Below are positions 46,973-55,274 of a stretch of DNA of 64,000 bases, one piece after another. Source of the DNA: Achromobacter sp. B7. Lineage in GTDB: Bacteria; Pseudomonadota; Gammaproteobacteria; Burkholderiales; Burkholderiaceae_B. The stretch spans positions 3,286,001 through 3,350,000 of the forward strand of contig NZ_CP032084.1 of assembly GCF_003600685.1 (NCBI RefSeq), read 5' to 3'. The position numbers were made by a program, and so were the translations under genes. The notes below the pieces were generated by a model. That model did no database searches. It saw only the letters and a program-made list of their open reading frames with translations, and was not told the DNA's origin. Positions within the stretch are counted from its first letter, which is position 1. Each line of letters opens with the position of its first letter.

Positions 46973-48676
46973 ATGGCACGACGCCCCGCCCCTCGCCCAA
47001 CCCAGTCGCCCCCTGCCGACTCGCGTCAGCCTGCACCGGAACATCTGGCGGAAATGCTGGACAGCCTAAGCGACGGGTTCATGTCGATCGACAAGTCGTG
47101 GCGGTTTACGTACCTGAACGACACCGCCGAACGCTACTTGCAGCAGGACCGGCAAAACCTGCTTGGGCGCGACATCTGGCAGTGTTACCCGGACCTGGTG
47201 GGCTCGGGCTATTACCGGATTTACCAGCAGACGGCGGCCACGGGCGTCCCCGGTCGCCACACCGCTTATTACTCCCCGCTGCGCACCTGGTTTGAAGCGC
47301 GATCGTTTCGCCACGATGAAGGCATCACGGTGCTGTTTCGCGACGTCACGGGCGAACACGAGCACGCGGCACAACTGGAATTCGAAGCCACCCACGACTA
47401 TCTGACCGGCTTGCCGAATCGCCGCAAGTGCATGGAAACGCTAGCGGGCGCGGTCGCGGATGCGGGCTTGAGTAGCGCCGGCAAGGGCGCCTGTGTAGCG
47501 GTGCTGTTTATCGATCTGGACCAGCTGAAAGACGTCAACGACGCATTCGGCCATGCCGTCGGCGATGCGTTGCTGCGCGGGTTTGCCAACAGGCTGAACA
47601 CCCTGGTCGAACCCACGTGTTTTGCCGCGCGGGTGGGCGGTGACGAGTTTGTTCTGGTGTTGCGCAACACCTCGGAAAGCGCCGCGCAAGCGTGCGCGCG
47701 CGCCGTGCTGGATACGCTTGCAGCGCCGTTTGAAACAGGCGATCGATCGCTATTGCTTTCTGCCAGCATTGGTATCGCGCTGCTTGGAGAAAAACCCGAA
47801 TCCGCCGAGGCGTTGCTGAGTCAGGCCGACACCGCCATGTACGCCGCAAAGTCCTCGGGAGATCTTCATATCCGCGTGTATGACGCGGCGCTGGACCGGG
47901 GCATGCGCGACCGCTTGGCACTGCGCTCTGAGCTTGGTGCCGCGTTTTCGACCCACCAGTTCGAACTGCATTTTCAGCCGCAGATTGCCTTGGCCGACAG
48001 TTCCCTGGCCGGCGTCGAGGCGCTGCTTCGTTGGCGTCATCCCCAACGCGGCTTGCTGACGCCGGACGCGTTTCTGGCATTGCTGCTTGATTCTTCCTAC
48101 GAGGGCCATCTGGCCGATTGGCTGTTCGATGCCGTCTGCCGCCAAATCGCCGTATGGCAACAGCTGGGCGTCACCGTACCCCGGACCAGCCTGAACCTGT
48201 CGCCTCGGCAACTGCTGGACAAGGGCCTGGCAGACCGCATTCTTGATGCCGCGCGGCGGCACCGCGTCTGCCCCACCCTGCTGGATATCGAAATCACGGA
48301 AGACGGCTTGCTGGGCGATATCGACATGGCCACATCGGTGCTGGCCGCGTTGAAAGGCGCCGGCATATCCACATCGCTGGATGACTTTGGCGCCGGTTAC
48401 TCCAGCCTTAGCTACCTGGTCCGCCTTCCCGTGGACACGCTCAAGATCGACCGGTCGTTCGTCCGGGAATTGCTGGCGTCAGAGAAGGCGTCGGCGGTCA
48501 TCCGAAGCATTGTCGGCCTTGCCCGCGCGCTGGGCATGAAGACCATCGCCGAAGGCGTGGAACACCAACACCAGGCCGATGCGCTGAAAGACGCGGGCTG
48601 TGACTGCATTCAAGGCTATCTGATCAGCCGACCGCTGACCGCCGAGGCTTTCCTGGAATTCATGCGGCGCGCGTAA
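46973..48676 (+). CDS. PAS-GGDEF-EAL cyclic-di-GMP protein
   Basis: A 567-residue cytoplasmic signalling protein: PAS domain (about 25-130, SDGFMSIDKSWRFTYLND), GGDEF domain (about 140-300) with intact GGDEF at 222-226, and EAL domain (about 312-562) with E349-A350-L351, LDDFGAGYSSLSYL and KIDRSFV. The RxxD inhibitory site is absent ahead of GGDEF. Both catalytic signatures look complete, so it may be bifunctional or mainly a phosphodiesterase. ATG 46973 is used because the protein-like region starts there; the upstream open frame is a shadow of the SDR. Confidence 0.9.
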   Translation: MARRPAPRPTQSPPADSRQPAPEHLAEMLDSLSDGFMSIDKSWRFTYLNDTAERYLQQDRQNLLGRDIWQCYPDLVGSGYYRIYQQTAATGVPGRHTAYYSPLRTWFEARSFRHDEGITVLFRDVTGEHEHAAQLEFEATHDYLTGLPNRRKCMETLAGAVADAGLSSAGKGACVAVLFIDLDQLKDVNDAFGHAVGDALLRGFANRLNTLVEPTCFAARVGGDEFVLVLRNTSESAAQACARAVLDTLAAPFETGDRSLLLSASIGIALLGEKPESAEALLSQADTAMYAAKSSGDLHIRVYDAALDRGMRDRLALRSELGAAFSTHQFELHFQPQIALADSSLAGVEALLRWRHPQRGLLTPDAFLALLLDSSYEGHLADWLFDAVCRQIAVWQQLGVTVPRTSLNLSPRQLLDKGLADRILDAARRHRVCPTLLDIEITEDGLLGDIDMATSVLAALKGAGISTSLDDFGAGYSSLSYLVRLPVDTLKIDRSFVRELLASEKASAVIRSIVGLARALGMKTIAEGVEHQHQADALKDAGCDCIQGYLISRPLTAEAFLEFMRRA

Positions 48677-48728
48677 TGCCGCCGACCCGCCGCCGTCCCC
48701 CCTTCCCCTATCGCACCGCGACCACCCC

Positions 48729-49682
48729 ATGTTCCAACTACGACAGCTGAAGATTTTCATTGCCGCAGCAGAGACGTTGAACTTCACGCAAGCCGCCAAA
48801 CGCGTGCACCTGTCGCAGCCCAGCGTGACGGAACAGGTGCGAGCGCTGGAAGACAGCGTGGGTCATGCGCTGTTCATTCGCCAGAACAACCGCTTGCAAC
48901 TGACGGCGGCGGGGGAACGGCTGGCCACGCGCGCCCGCGAGCTGCTTGCGTTGGCCGATGAAGCGTTCCGGCAGGTTCGCGACAACGTCGATGATCCGGG
49001 AGGCACTATCCGCGTGGCCGCGCCGCAAACCTTGTGCACCAGCGTGCTGGTTCCGCAACTGCTGGCGCTTGCCGAGCGGTATCCCGCCACCCAGGTTGCG
49101 GTCCAGGAAAGAAATTCCTCGGCCACCGCGCAGGCGGTGCTGGACGCAACGGCCGACCTGGGGCTGGTGCACGGCTGGCCGGCCGACAACGCCAGGCTCC
49201 GCGTGGAGACCATAGCCCGGGACAGGCCGGGCGTCGTGCTGCCGCCCGGCCATCCGTTGGCGCACGCAACCGAAATCCACCCGCACGCGCTTGCCGACTA
49301 CCCGCTGATCGTTACGATGCAGGGCTGCCGGTATCGGGAACACCTTGAGGCCCTGTTGCAGGACGCCCCCGTCCGGCCCCACGTTCGCGGCGTGGCCGAC
49401 AGCGTGCCGGCCTTGATGCAGATGGTGTCCGCCGGCTTGGGAATATCGATCCTTCCCAGGATGGCCATGGGCCCGGCCGTCACGGCGGCGCAGCCCGTAT
49501 GGCGGCCGTTGGCCACACAGGGAGTAGGCCTGCCCATCTGCCTTCTTACGCTGCATCGCGAACCCACGCGCCAGGTTGCCGCGTTCATTCAGATGATCCG
49601 GCTTGCGACCCCGGGCTCAGACCAGGCGATGCCCGCCATCGACGTGCAGCACGGTGCCGGTCGTGTAGCCGTTGCCAAGTAG
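48729..49682 (+). CDS. LysR-family transcriptional regulator with 3' end running into a convergent gene
   Basis: A 317-residue LysR-type regulator: winged helix (about 3-60, LNFTQAAKRVHLSQPSVTEQ), effector domain from about residue 90. The last 22 residues are encoded antisense to the end of the convergent SDR gene (66-base overlap) and do not look like a LysR tail, suggesting the original stop was lost. There is no divergent neighbour, so the target is not obvious; the flanking SDR and Bug-SDR genes are candidates. Confidence 0.88.
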   Translation: MFQLRQLKIFIAAAETLNFTQAAKRVHLSQPSVTEQVRALEDSVGHALFIRQNNRLQLTAAGERLATRARELLALADEAFRQVRDNVDDPGGTIRVAAPQTLCTSVLVPQLLALAERYPATQVAVQERNSSATAQAVLDATADLGLVHGWPADNARLRVETIARDRPGVVLPPGHPLAHATEIHPHALADYPLIVTMQGCRYREHLEALLQDAPVRPHVRGVADSVPALMQMVSAGLGISILPRMAMGPAVTAAQPVWRPLATQGVGLPICLLTLHREPTRQVAAFIQMIRLATPGSDQAMPAIDVQHGAGRVAVAK

Positions 49683-50351
49683 AAAGAGGATGGCATCGGC
49701 GATATCGTCGCCGGTGCCCACCCGCCCCACCGGCAGCCGCTCGGCCATCGACGCCAGCAACGCGTCACTGTCGGCGCCCGCCACATCGTTCCAGATCGGC
49801 GTGCGCACCCATCCCGGCGATACCGCGTTGATGCGCAACGGCGCCAGCTCGACCGCCATCGCGCGCACCGCCCCTTCCAACGCGGCATTGATCGCGGCCA
49901 CCGCCACGCCCTTGGGCCGGGGTCGATAGGCGGCAATGCCCGAGGTCAGCGTGATTGAACCGTGCGCCGGCATCCGTGCGGCGCCATGCTTGGCCAGCAA
50001 GATGGGCGCGACAACTTTCGAGCGGATCGCCCGGTCCAGCGCGTCCAGAGCCAGGTCGGGCAGCAGCTCGTAGGCGCCCCGGATGTCGGCGGCGGTGCAA
50101 ACCAGATGGTCCACGTGGCCGATGTCTTCGAAAAGCCGCTGCACCTGCGCTTCGCTGGTCACGTCCGCCTGACACACGCGCGGCTCGCCAAACGCTTGCA
50201 GCTGCGTGGCCGCAGCGTCCAGTTTGTCGCGCGATCGGCCCACGACCACGACGTCGCAATGCATGCTCAGCAACCGGGCGCTTAGCGCCAGGCCCATGCC
50301 CGAGCCGCCGCCGACGACCACGATGCGTTGTCCTGCAAGAGGGTTGGTCAT
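49617..50351 (-). CDS. Short-chain dehydrogenase/reductase
   Basis: A 244-residue SDR with cofactor motif VVGGGSGMGLAL (about 10-21), where VGGGSG replaces TGGxxG. The usual YxxxK is replaced by YRPRPKGVAVAAINAALEG (Tyr and Lys spaced differently), so check catalysis. Ser is in ITLTSGIAAY. The C-terminus reads TGTVLHVDGGHRLV. A second ATG upstream (50357) lies only 3 bases from the AAAGGA site, so ATG 50351 is chosen. It converges on the LysR gene with a 66-base overlap. Function unknown. Confidence 0.85.
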   Translation of the reverse strand: MTNPLAGQRIVVVGGGSGMGLALSARLLSMHCDVVVVGRSRDKLDAAATQLQAFGEPRVCQADVTSEAQVQRLFEDIGHVDHLVCTAADIRGAYELLPDLALDALDRAIRSKVVAPILLAKHGAARMPAHGSITLTSGIAAYRPRPKGVAVAAINAALEGAVRAMAVELAPLRINAVSPGWVRTPIWNDVAGADSDALLASMAERLPVGRVGTGDDIADAILFLLGNGYTTGTVLHVDGGHRLV

Positions 50352-50510
50352 GCTCATTTCCTTTGAATGGATGTTTGGAAATGAACGATGTTCTCGTCAT
50401 GCCGCGCGGCGGGCCAGCAGGAATGTCCGATGGGGGTATCGGATGTTCTATGTGGACGCGGCACACGCTTTAATCCATGCCGTCTGCGAGTGCGTTGACG
50501 GCGTCGTCAT

Positions 50511-50526
50511 TACTCGACATCGAGTA
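50511..50526. promoter_or_regulatory. Palindrome in the SDR-VOC intergenic region
   Basis: TACTCGA-CA-TCGAGTA is a perfect 7-bp dyad about 100 bases ahead of the VOC gene and 160 ahead of the divergent SDR gene. It looks like a dimeric repressor site, but no cognate regulator can be named. Confidence 0.4.
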
Positions 50527-50625
50527 CGTGCGGTCTTCCGCCGAATACCCGTCTAAAGCAGCACTGTCCATTCTGTTCCAGTATGCTCGACCCCACCTAA
50601 CCCAGCGCTTTCAAGGACACACCTC

Positions 50626-51018
50626 ATGAAGTTTGGATACACCATCATCTATGTGCCTGACGTGGCGGCATCCCTGTCGTTCTTTGAAGGCGCGTTCGGT
50701 TTTCCGGTGCGGTTCCTGCACGAGTCAAAAACCTACGGTGAGCTTGATACGGGTGCCACCACGCTGGCGTTCGCGGCGCATGAATTGGGGGCAATGAACT
50801 TCGCCACCGGGCACGTCGAAGCGTCGGCGTCGGCCAAGCCGCTGGGCATGGAGGTGGCGTTTGTGACGGATGACGTGGCCGCCGCCCATGCCCGGGCCTT
50901 GTCGCGGGGCGCAACCGAGCTAAGCGCCCCGACCGCCAAACCTTGGGGTCAGGTGGTGTCGTACCTGCGCTGCCCCGACGGCACGCTGGTCGAGTTGTGT
51001 ACGCCTGTGCAAGGCTGA
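50626..51018 (+). CDS. VOC family (glyoxalase-like) protein
   Basis: A 130-residue vicinal-oxygen-chelate protein with two beta-alpha-beta-beta-beta modules: GYTIIYVPDVAASLSFFEGAFG at the N-terminus (shown in part) and AFVTDDVAAAHARAL in the second half, ending GQVVSYLRCPDGTLVELCTP. His and Glu positions typical for metal binding are only partly conserved. AAGGACA precedes the ATG. Such proteins include glyoxalase I, antibiotic-resistance and dioxygenase-type enzymes; the substrate cannot be inferred. It is followed by two gene relics. Confidence 0.85.
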   Translation: MKFGYTIIYVPDVAASLSFFEGAFGFPVRFLHESKTYGELDTGATTLAFAAHELGAMNFATGHVEASASAKPLGMEVAFVTDDVAAAHARALSRGATELSAPTAKPWGQVVSYLRCPDGTLVELCTPVQG

Positions 51019-51183
51019 GACCGCCAGTTCAATGCCATCGCCATGCACGACGTCGCCGACAACGTCGCGTTGTCGAAAACCAAGCAGGCCATGCCGGTAC
51101 TGGCCATCGGCGGAGAAAAATCCTGCGGCGACAACATGGCGGTCGTCATGCGCAATGCGGCGACCAACGTGCGCGGGGAAGTT
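51019..51183 (+). pseudogene. Relic of an alpha/beta hydrolase C-terminus
   Basis: Right after the VOC stop, the plus strand reads MPVLAIGGEKSCGDNMAVVM and then RNAATNVRGEV, the end of an epoxide-hydrolase-like alpha/beta hydrolase (usually ...MPVLALGGEKSFG...). The frame has no start, no N-terminal nucleophile region and no catalytic His, and the likeness stops abruptly near 51183 where an oppositely oriented SDR relic begins. It is a decayed 3' fragment. Confidence 0.6.
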
Positions 51184-51337
51184 GACGATGCGCCCGCCGT
51201 CCGCCGGCAGCGGCAGCAAGGCCTGGGTAAGAAAGAACACGCCCTTGACGTGCACCGCAAAAAGCGCGTCGAACTGCGCTTCGGTGGTGGACGCAAAGTC
51301 CGCCACGCCGTCAACAAGCGCGATGCCTGTCCGCGCC
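51178..51337 (-). pseudogene. Relic of a short-chain dehydrogenase
   Basis: On the minus strand, directly after the Bug stop codon, the sequence reads TGIALVDGVADFASTTEAQ and then ALFAVHVKGVFFLTQALLP followed by DGGRIVN. This is the central part of an SDR (NNAG to the Ser strand). Both the cofactor-binding start and the YxxxK half are missing. It meets the hydrolase relic near 51180, marking an old deletion or inversion junction. Confidence 0.6.
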
Positions 51338-51339
51338 CC

Positions 51340-52332
51340 CTACTCTGCCTTGATCCCGCCCCGCTGGATCACCGCCGTCCACTTGGCCACATCGTCGCGG
51401 ATTCGCTGCGCGAATTCGGCCGGCGTGCTGCCCACCGGCTGAAAGCCCAGCCCGGCCAGTTTGTCGCCCAGTGCGCCTTTGCGCACGGATTCAGCCAGCG
51501 TTGCCGACAGCTTCTGAATGATGGGTTCCGGCACGCCGGCCGGCGCCACCAGGCCAAACAGTGGCGAAATGTCCACGCCCCGCAGGCCTGCCTCGGTGAA
51601 CGTGGGCACGTCGGGCAGCTGGCTGGCGCGTTGCGGGCTGGTGACGGCCAAGGCTTTCAGGCGCCCGCCTTTGATGTGTTCCAGCAGCGTGGGAACGGTG
51701 GCGAAGGCGAACTGCACCTGCCCGCCCAGCAGGTCCGTGATGACGGTGCCGCCGCCACGGTACGGCACGTGCAACACGTCCACGCCGGCCTGTTGGCGCA
51801 GTTGCTCGCCCGCCAGATGCGGACCGCTGCCCACCCCCGCCGACCCGAACGACAGCGTGCCCGGCTGCGCCTTGGCCAGCGCGACAAAGGACGCGACGTC
51901 GCTTGCCTTGACCGACGGATGCACCACCATGACGAACGGCGCGGTCGCCATCAGCGAGACCGGTGCAAAATCCTTGATGGCGTCGTAGGGCTGGCGGTCG
52001 CCCAGTAGCCCGGGGTTGATGGTGAACGTGGAGTCGACCATGCCGATGGTGTAGCCGTCCGGCGCGGACACCGCCACCGCGCGCGTGCCGATCGTAGTGC
52101 CGCCGCCGCCCCGGTTTTCCACGACGAAGGGTTGGCCCAGTGCGTCCGCGAATACCTGCCCCGCCATGCGGCCCAGCGTGTCGGTGGCGGCGCCCGGCGG
52201 GTACGGGATGATCAGGCGGGCCGGCTTATCGGGATACTGCGCGGCGCGCGCCGCAAAAGTCCACGGCAGGATGGCCGCGCCCGTTGCCATGGTCAGGCCG
52301 TTGATCAGGAACGCTCTGCGCGAGGGGTGCAT
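51340..52332 (-). CDS. Bug family periplasmic solute-binding protein
   Basis: A 330-residue TctC-like receptor with signal peptide (about 1-31, SRRAFLINGLTMATGAAILP, Tat-like RR) and Bug features YPDKPARLIIPYPPGAATD, GQPFVVENRGGGGTT and APDGYTIGMVDST. GGAGA precedes the ATG. It lies downstream of the enolase-superfamily gene on the same strand, separated by 129 bases with a 14-base tandem repeat, so it probably imports that enzyme's sugar-acid substrate. Confidence 0.9.
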   Translation of the reverse strand: MHPSRRAFLINGLTMATGAAILPWTFAARAAQYPDKPARLIIPYPPGAATDTLGRMAGQVFADALGQPFVVENRGGGGTTIGTRAVAVSAPDGYTIGMVDSTFTINPGLLGDRQPYDAIKDFAPVSLMATAPFVMVVHPSVKASDVASFVALAKAQPGTLSFGSAGVGSGPHLAGEQLRQQAGVDVLHVPYRGGGTVITDLLGGQVQFAFATVPTLLEHIKGGRLKALAVTSPQRASQLPDVPTFTEAGLRGVDISPLFGLVAPAGVPEPIIQKLSATLAESVRKGALGDKLAGLGFQPVGSTPAEFAQRIRDDVAKWTAVIQRGGIKAE

Positions 52333-52388
52333 GGGGATTGTCTCCAGGAATATGTTCGAGGCGGCCTCTTTGGGCCCGCCTTATCGTC

Positions 52389-52449
52389 GTATCAGGGGAT
52401 GCGTATCAGGGGATGCGTATCAGGGGATTCGTGTCAGGGGCTTTGTATC
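52389..52449. repeat. 14-base tandem repeat between dehydratase and Bug genes
   Basis: There are four tandem copies of GTATCAGGGGATGC (the last two with changes) plus a partial GTATC. They lie in the untranslated gap between the enolase-superfamily gene and the Bug gene, on the transcribed strand of both. Confidence 0.8.
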
Positions 52450-52461
52450 GCGCACGTCCTG

Positions 52462-53559
52462 TCAGGCGCTGTATCGTCCTTCAACGAGCGCCGCTTCCGG
52501 GTCCCCGCCCAGCCCCGGCCCGTCCGGCACGTGGACCCAACCATCGGCAATGGGCACGCTGTGCGCATAGGGCACGTGGGCAAGTTCCACGTACAGCCGT
52601 TCCAGCGATACCTCGGTCTGCTGCGCGGCGATCAAGTGCAGGCTGGCCAGAAAGCCCGGACCAAAGAACGCCACCTGCGGTGCGCAGACGACGCTTGTTT
52701 GCGCGCACTTCTGCGCGATGCGCCACGCGGCGGTCAGGCCCAGCTTGATGACGCTGGGCTGCACATACTGCGCGGCTTCGTTGTCCACGACGCGTTCCAG
52801 GTCCATGGCGCTGGCGGCGTTCTCGCCCACGGCCAGCGGCACATTGCAGGCGCGCTTCAAGCGAGCCAGCGCACGGTCATCTTCCGGCGGCCAAAGCGGC
52901 TCTTCGATCCAGAACGGATCATGCGGCAGCATGGCGGCAATGGCGGACTCGGCCTCGTCCGGCAGCCAGGCGCAGTTGGTGTCCACCATGATCGGCACGG
53001 CCGGCCCCGCGCTGCGGCGCACGGCAGCCAGCGCATCGGCGGTGCGCTCATGCAACTTGATCTCGGTATAGCCCTCGTTCAAGGCGCGCGTCGTGACGGC
53101 ATCCAGCCGTTCAGCATTGCCGTAGTACTGAAGCAATGACGCATAGACGCGCACGCGTTCGCGGCGCTTGCCGCCCAGTAATTGGTGCAGCGGCACGCCG
53201 GCGCGCTTGGCACGCAGGTCCCACAGCGCAATGTCCAGGCCGGCCAGCGCGTGCACCACGGGGCCGGACCGACCCAGGTTGTGCAGCGTGCGTTGCATGC
53301 CGGGCAGCAAGGCGTCGTCATCCGCATCGCGCCCGCAGGCCAGCGGGGCGATCAGCGTCTGGAAAATCGCCGTCAAGGCGCGCGGTTCCACGCAATACGA
53401 TTCGCCCCAGGCCACCGTGCCGTCCTCGGTCTGCACGCGCACCAGCGCGCTGTCCAGTTTGTCGCGCGGACGGCCGGCGAACAACGGCGACGGGCTCCAG
53501 TGATGAAACGGCAGGCGTAGCGGGATGCAGTCGACAGAGACAATGGTGTTGGCGGGCAT
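52462..53559 (-). CDS. Mandelate racemase/muconate lactonizing enzyme family protein
   Basis: A 365-residue enolase-superfamily enzyme, probably a sugar-acid dehydratase or racemase. N-terminal capping domain to about 125, then the barrel with Lys168-x-His170 (EIKLHE), metal ligands Asp193 (MVDTNCAW), Glu219/220 (WIEEPLWPP) and Glu246 (AVGENAAS). At the place where many relatives have Pro-His, this one reads CAPQVAFFGPG with Gln295, so the usual second catalytic base may be missing. It is divergent from a LysR gene and upstream of a Bug receptor, a classic import-and-catabolism set. Substrate unknown. Confidence 0.88.
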   Translation of the reverse strand: MPANTIVSVDCIPLRLPFHHWSPSPLFAGRPRDKLDSALVRVQTEDGTVAWGESYCVEPRALTAIFQTLIAPLACGRDADDDALLPGMQRTLHNLGRSGPVVHALAGLDIALWDLRAKRAGVPLHQLLGGKRRERVRVYASLLQYYGNAERLDAVTTRALNEGYTEIKLHERTADALAAVRRSAGPAVPIMVDTNCAWLPDEAESAIAAMLPHDPFWIEEPLWPPEDDRALARLKRACNVPLAVGENAASAMDLERVVDNEAAQYVQPSVIKLGLTAAWRIAQKCAQTSVVCAPQVAFFGPGFLASLHLIAAQQTEVSLERLYVELAHVPYAHSVPIADGWVHVPDGPGLGGDPEAALVEGRYSA

Positions 53560-53665
53560 GGTCGGCGTAGTGATGAATGAACCGCAATGGGTACACGGCG
53601 GGAGACGATGCGGCTATTCTGGCGGCGGCTTCTTCATATGGTCAAATAGATGAATTGACTATTTC

Positions 53666-53682
53666 CATATGAAATTCATATG
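53666..53682. promoter_or_regulatory. Perfect palindrome over the LysR start codon
   Basis: CATATGAAATTCATATG is a perfect 17-base palindrome whose last three bases are the ATG of the LysR gene. A further CATATGG half-site occurs at about 53635-53641. The pattern suits autorepression and control of the divergent enolase-superfamily gene. Confidence 0.5.
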
Positions 53683-54591
53683 TTCCACCGACGAGAATTG
53701 CTGCTGCTGCGCGCCATGTATCGGCACGACACCGTCACCGCCGCGGCCGCCTCGGTCAACATGACGCAGCCGGCCGCCAGCGCGCTGTTGCGCGACATGG
53801 AAACACGGCTGGGCTTTGCACTGTTCAGCCGCGAGAACCGCCGCTTGCACCTCACCAGCCAGGGGCGCGCACTGATTCCCGAAGTGCTCAACGCCCTGGC
53901 CGGCATCGAGGCCGTCGACCGCTTGGCCGTGGACATTCGGCAAGGCGCGCTGGCGCGGCTGGACGTGGGCGCGGTGGCCATTGCCGCGTCCAGCCTGCTG
54001 CCTGCGGCCATGGCAGGCATGCGCCGCGCACATCCCGCCGTGGCGGTGACCGTTCGCGCGGGCACCGCCCTGGAGATCATCGAAATGGCCGTGGACCACC
54101 GCATCGATCTGGGCATCATCATCGGCGCGCCGTCAGACATCGCCCGCGTCAGCAGCCTGCGGCTGGCGCCCTTGGCCTTGCATGCGGTCATGCCCAAGAA
54201 TCATGCTTGGGCGCGCCAGCCCGTGTTGGCGCTGGAAGACGTGGCCGCCGCCGGCCCCATTGTGCTGGCGCCCGCCCTGCCCGCCGGCCGCGCCACGCGC
54301 CATGCGCTGGAGTCGCGCGGACTTCCCTATCGGCCGATTATCGAGGTGGCGCAATCGTCGGCCGCCTGCGCTTTGGCGGCAGAAGGCCTGGGCGTGGCCA
54401 TCGTTGAAAGCCTGGGCGCGCACTACGCTGAACGCCAGGGCCTGGTCACACGCCGGTTGCTGTCACTGGAAGATCCGGTGCTTGCCGTGGTGTGGTCGCG
54501 CGACCGCGACATGAGCGGGCCGGCGCAGGTGCTGCGAGACGGTTTGGCGCAACAGGCCCAAAGCCGTTTGGCCGGTAGCGGGGCCTGGTGA
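53680..54591 (+). CDS. LysR-family transcriptional regulator
   Basis: A 303-residue LysR-type regulator: winged helix (about 3-62, DTVTAAAASVNMTQPAASAL) and effector domain. It is divergent from the enolase-superfamily enzyme and its Bug receptor, with palindromic CATATG elements in the 120-base gap, so it most likely regulates sugar-acid uptake and breakdown there. The ATG at 53680 lies inside the palindrome, which also means translation starts with a very short leader or a weak ribosome site. Confidence 0.9.
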   Translation: MFHRRELLLLRAMYRHDTVTAAAASVNMTQPAASALLRDMETRLGFALFSRENRRLHLTSQGRALIPEVLNALAGIEAVDRLAVDIRQGALARLDVGAVAIAASSLLPAAMAGMRRAHPAVAVTVRAGTALEIIEMAVDHRIDLGIIIGAPSDIARVSSLRLAPLALHAVMPKNHAWARQPVLALEDVAAAGPIVLAPALPAGRATRHALESRGLPYRPIIEVAQSSAACALAAEGLGVAIVESLGAHYAERQGLVTRRLLSLEDPVLAVVWSRDRDMSGPAQVLRDGLAQQAQSRLAGSGAW

Positions 54592-54678
54592 CGGCAGCCG
54601 CAATAAACAGCTTGCGATAGACTTCCGGGCTTGAAGTGTCGAACACATCAGTTCGATCCCAGCACAGGAATTCATTTA

Positions 54679-55122
54679 ATGAGCAGCATTTTTCCAGGCG
54701 ATCAGTGGGCAGTGGGTGAATCCCGCATCAATGGTTTGTCAATCGTCGTGCGATTCCGTACGGGCCTGCCGCCGGCGCCCGATCGCCAAGTCAACGACAA
54801 CCTGATCATTATCTCCTGGCCGTATACGGGCATTGAATCCGGCATGCCCAATGACGAAGACAAGAAGTCGACCAGTAATTTTGAAGAAGCCGTCGAAAAC
54901 GGATTCGAGAATTCCAGCGTCGGTGTGCCGGTGGCGTGCCTGACCGGCAATCACGCGAAAGAGTGGCGTTACTACACGAATGACGTCGACGCGTTTATGC
55001 AGGCGTTCAATGAATGCCTGGCCGGGCATCCGGCCTATCCCATCAATCTGCGCGTGTTCAAGGATCCTGATTGGAAGGGGCTGTCGCAATTGCAGCCGCA
55101 AGGCTCGGATCAGATTCACTGA
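54679..55122 (+). CDS. DUF695 domain protein
   Basis: A 147-residue cytoplasmic protein of the DUF695 family, of unknown function. It begins MSSIFPGDQWAVGESRINGL and has the conserved-type segments IIISWPY, LTGNHAKEWRYYTND and INLRVFKDPDWKGL. The ATG at 54679 is preceded by ACAGGAA. DUF695 proteins sometimes sit beside contact-dependent toxin systems as possible immunity or accessory proteins, but nothing of that sort is seen nearby, so no role is proposed. Confidence 0.75.
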   Translation: MSSIFPGDQWAVGESRINGLSIVVRFRTGLPPAPDRQVNDNLIIISWPYTGIESGMPNDEDKKSTSNFEEAVENGFENSSVGVPVACLTGNHAKEWRYYTNDVDAFMQAFNECLAGHPAYPINLRVFKDPDWKGLSQLQPQGSDQIH

Positions 55123-55274
55123 TCGTCCGGCCGCCTGGGCAGCATATGCCCTTGCGTTTGTCTGTTTTACGGCAAGGCGGCAAGCTTTCTGATAAATTGA
55201 CGCGCGAATTCAATATCACGTCGAAGCTGTAGAGCCATCAACGTCAATAACCGAACTGTGGGGTAACGGTCAAA

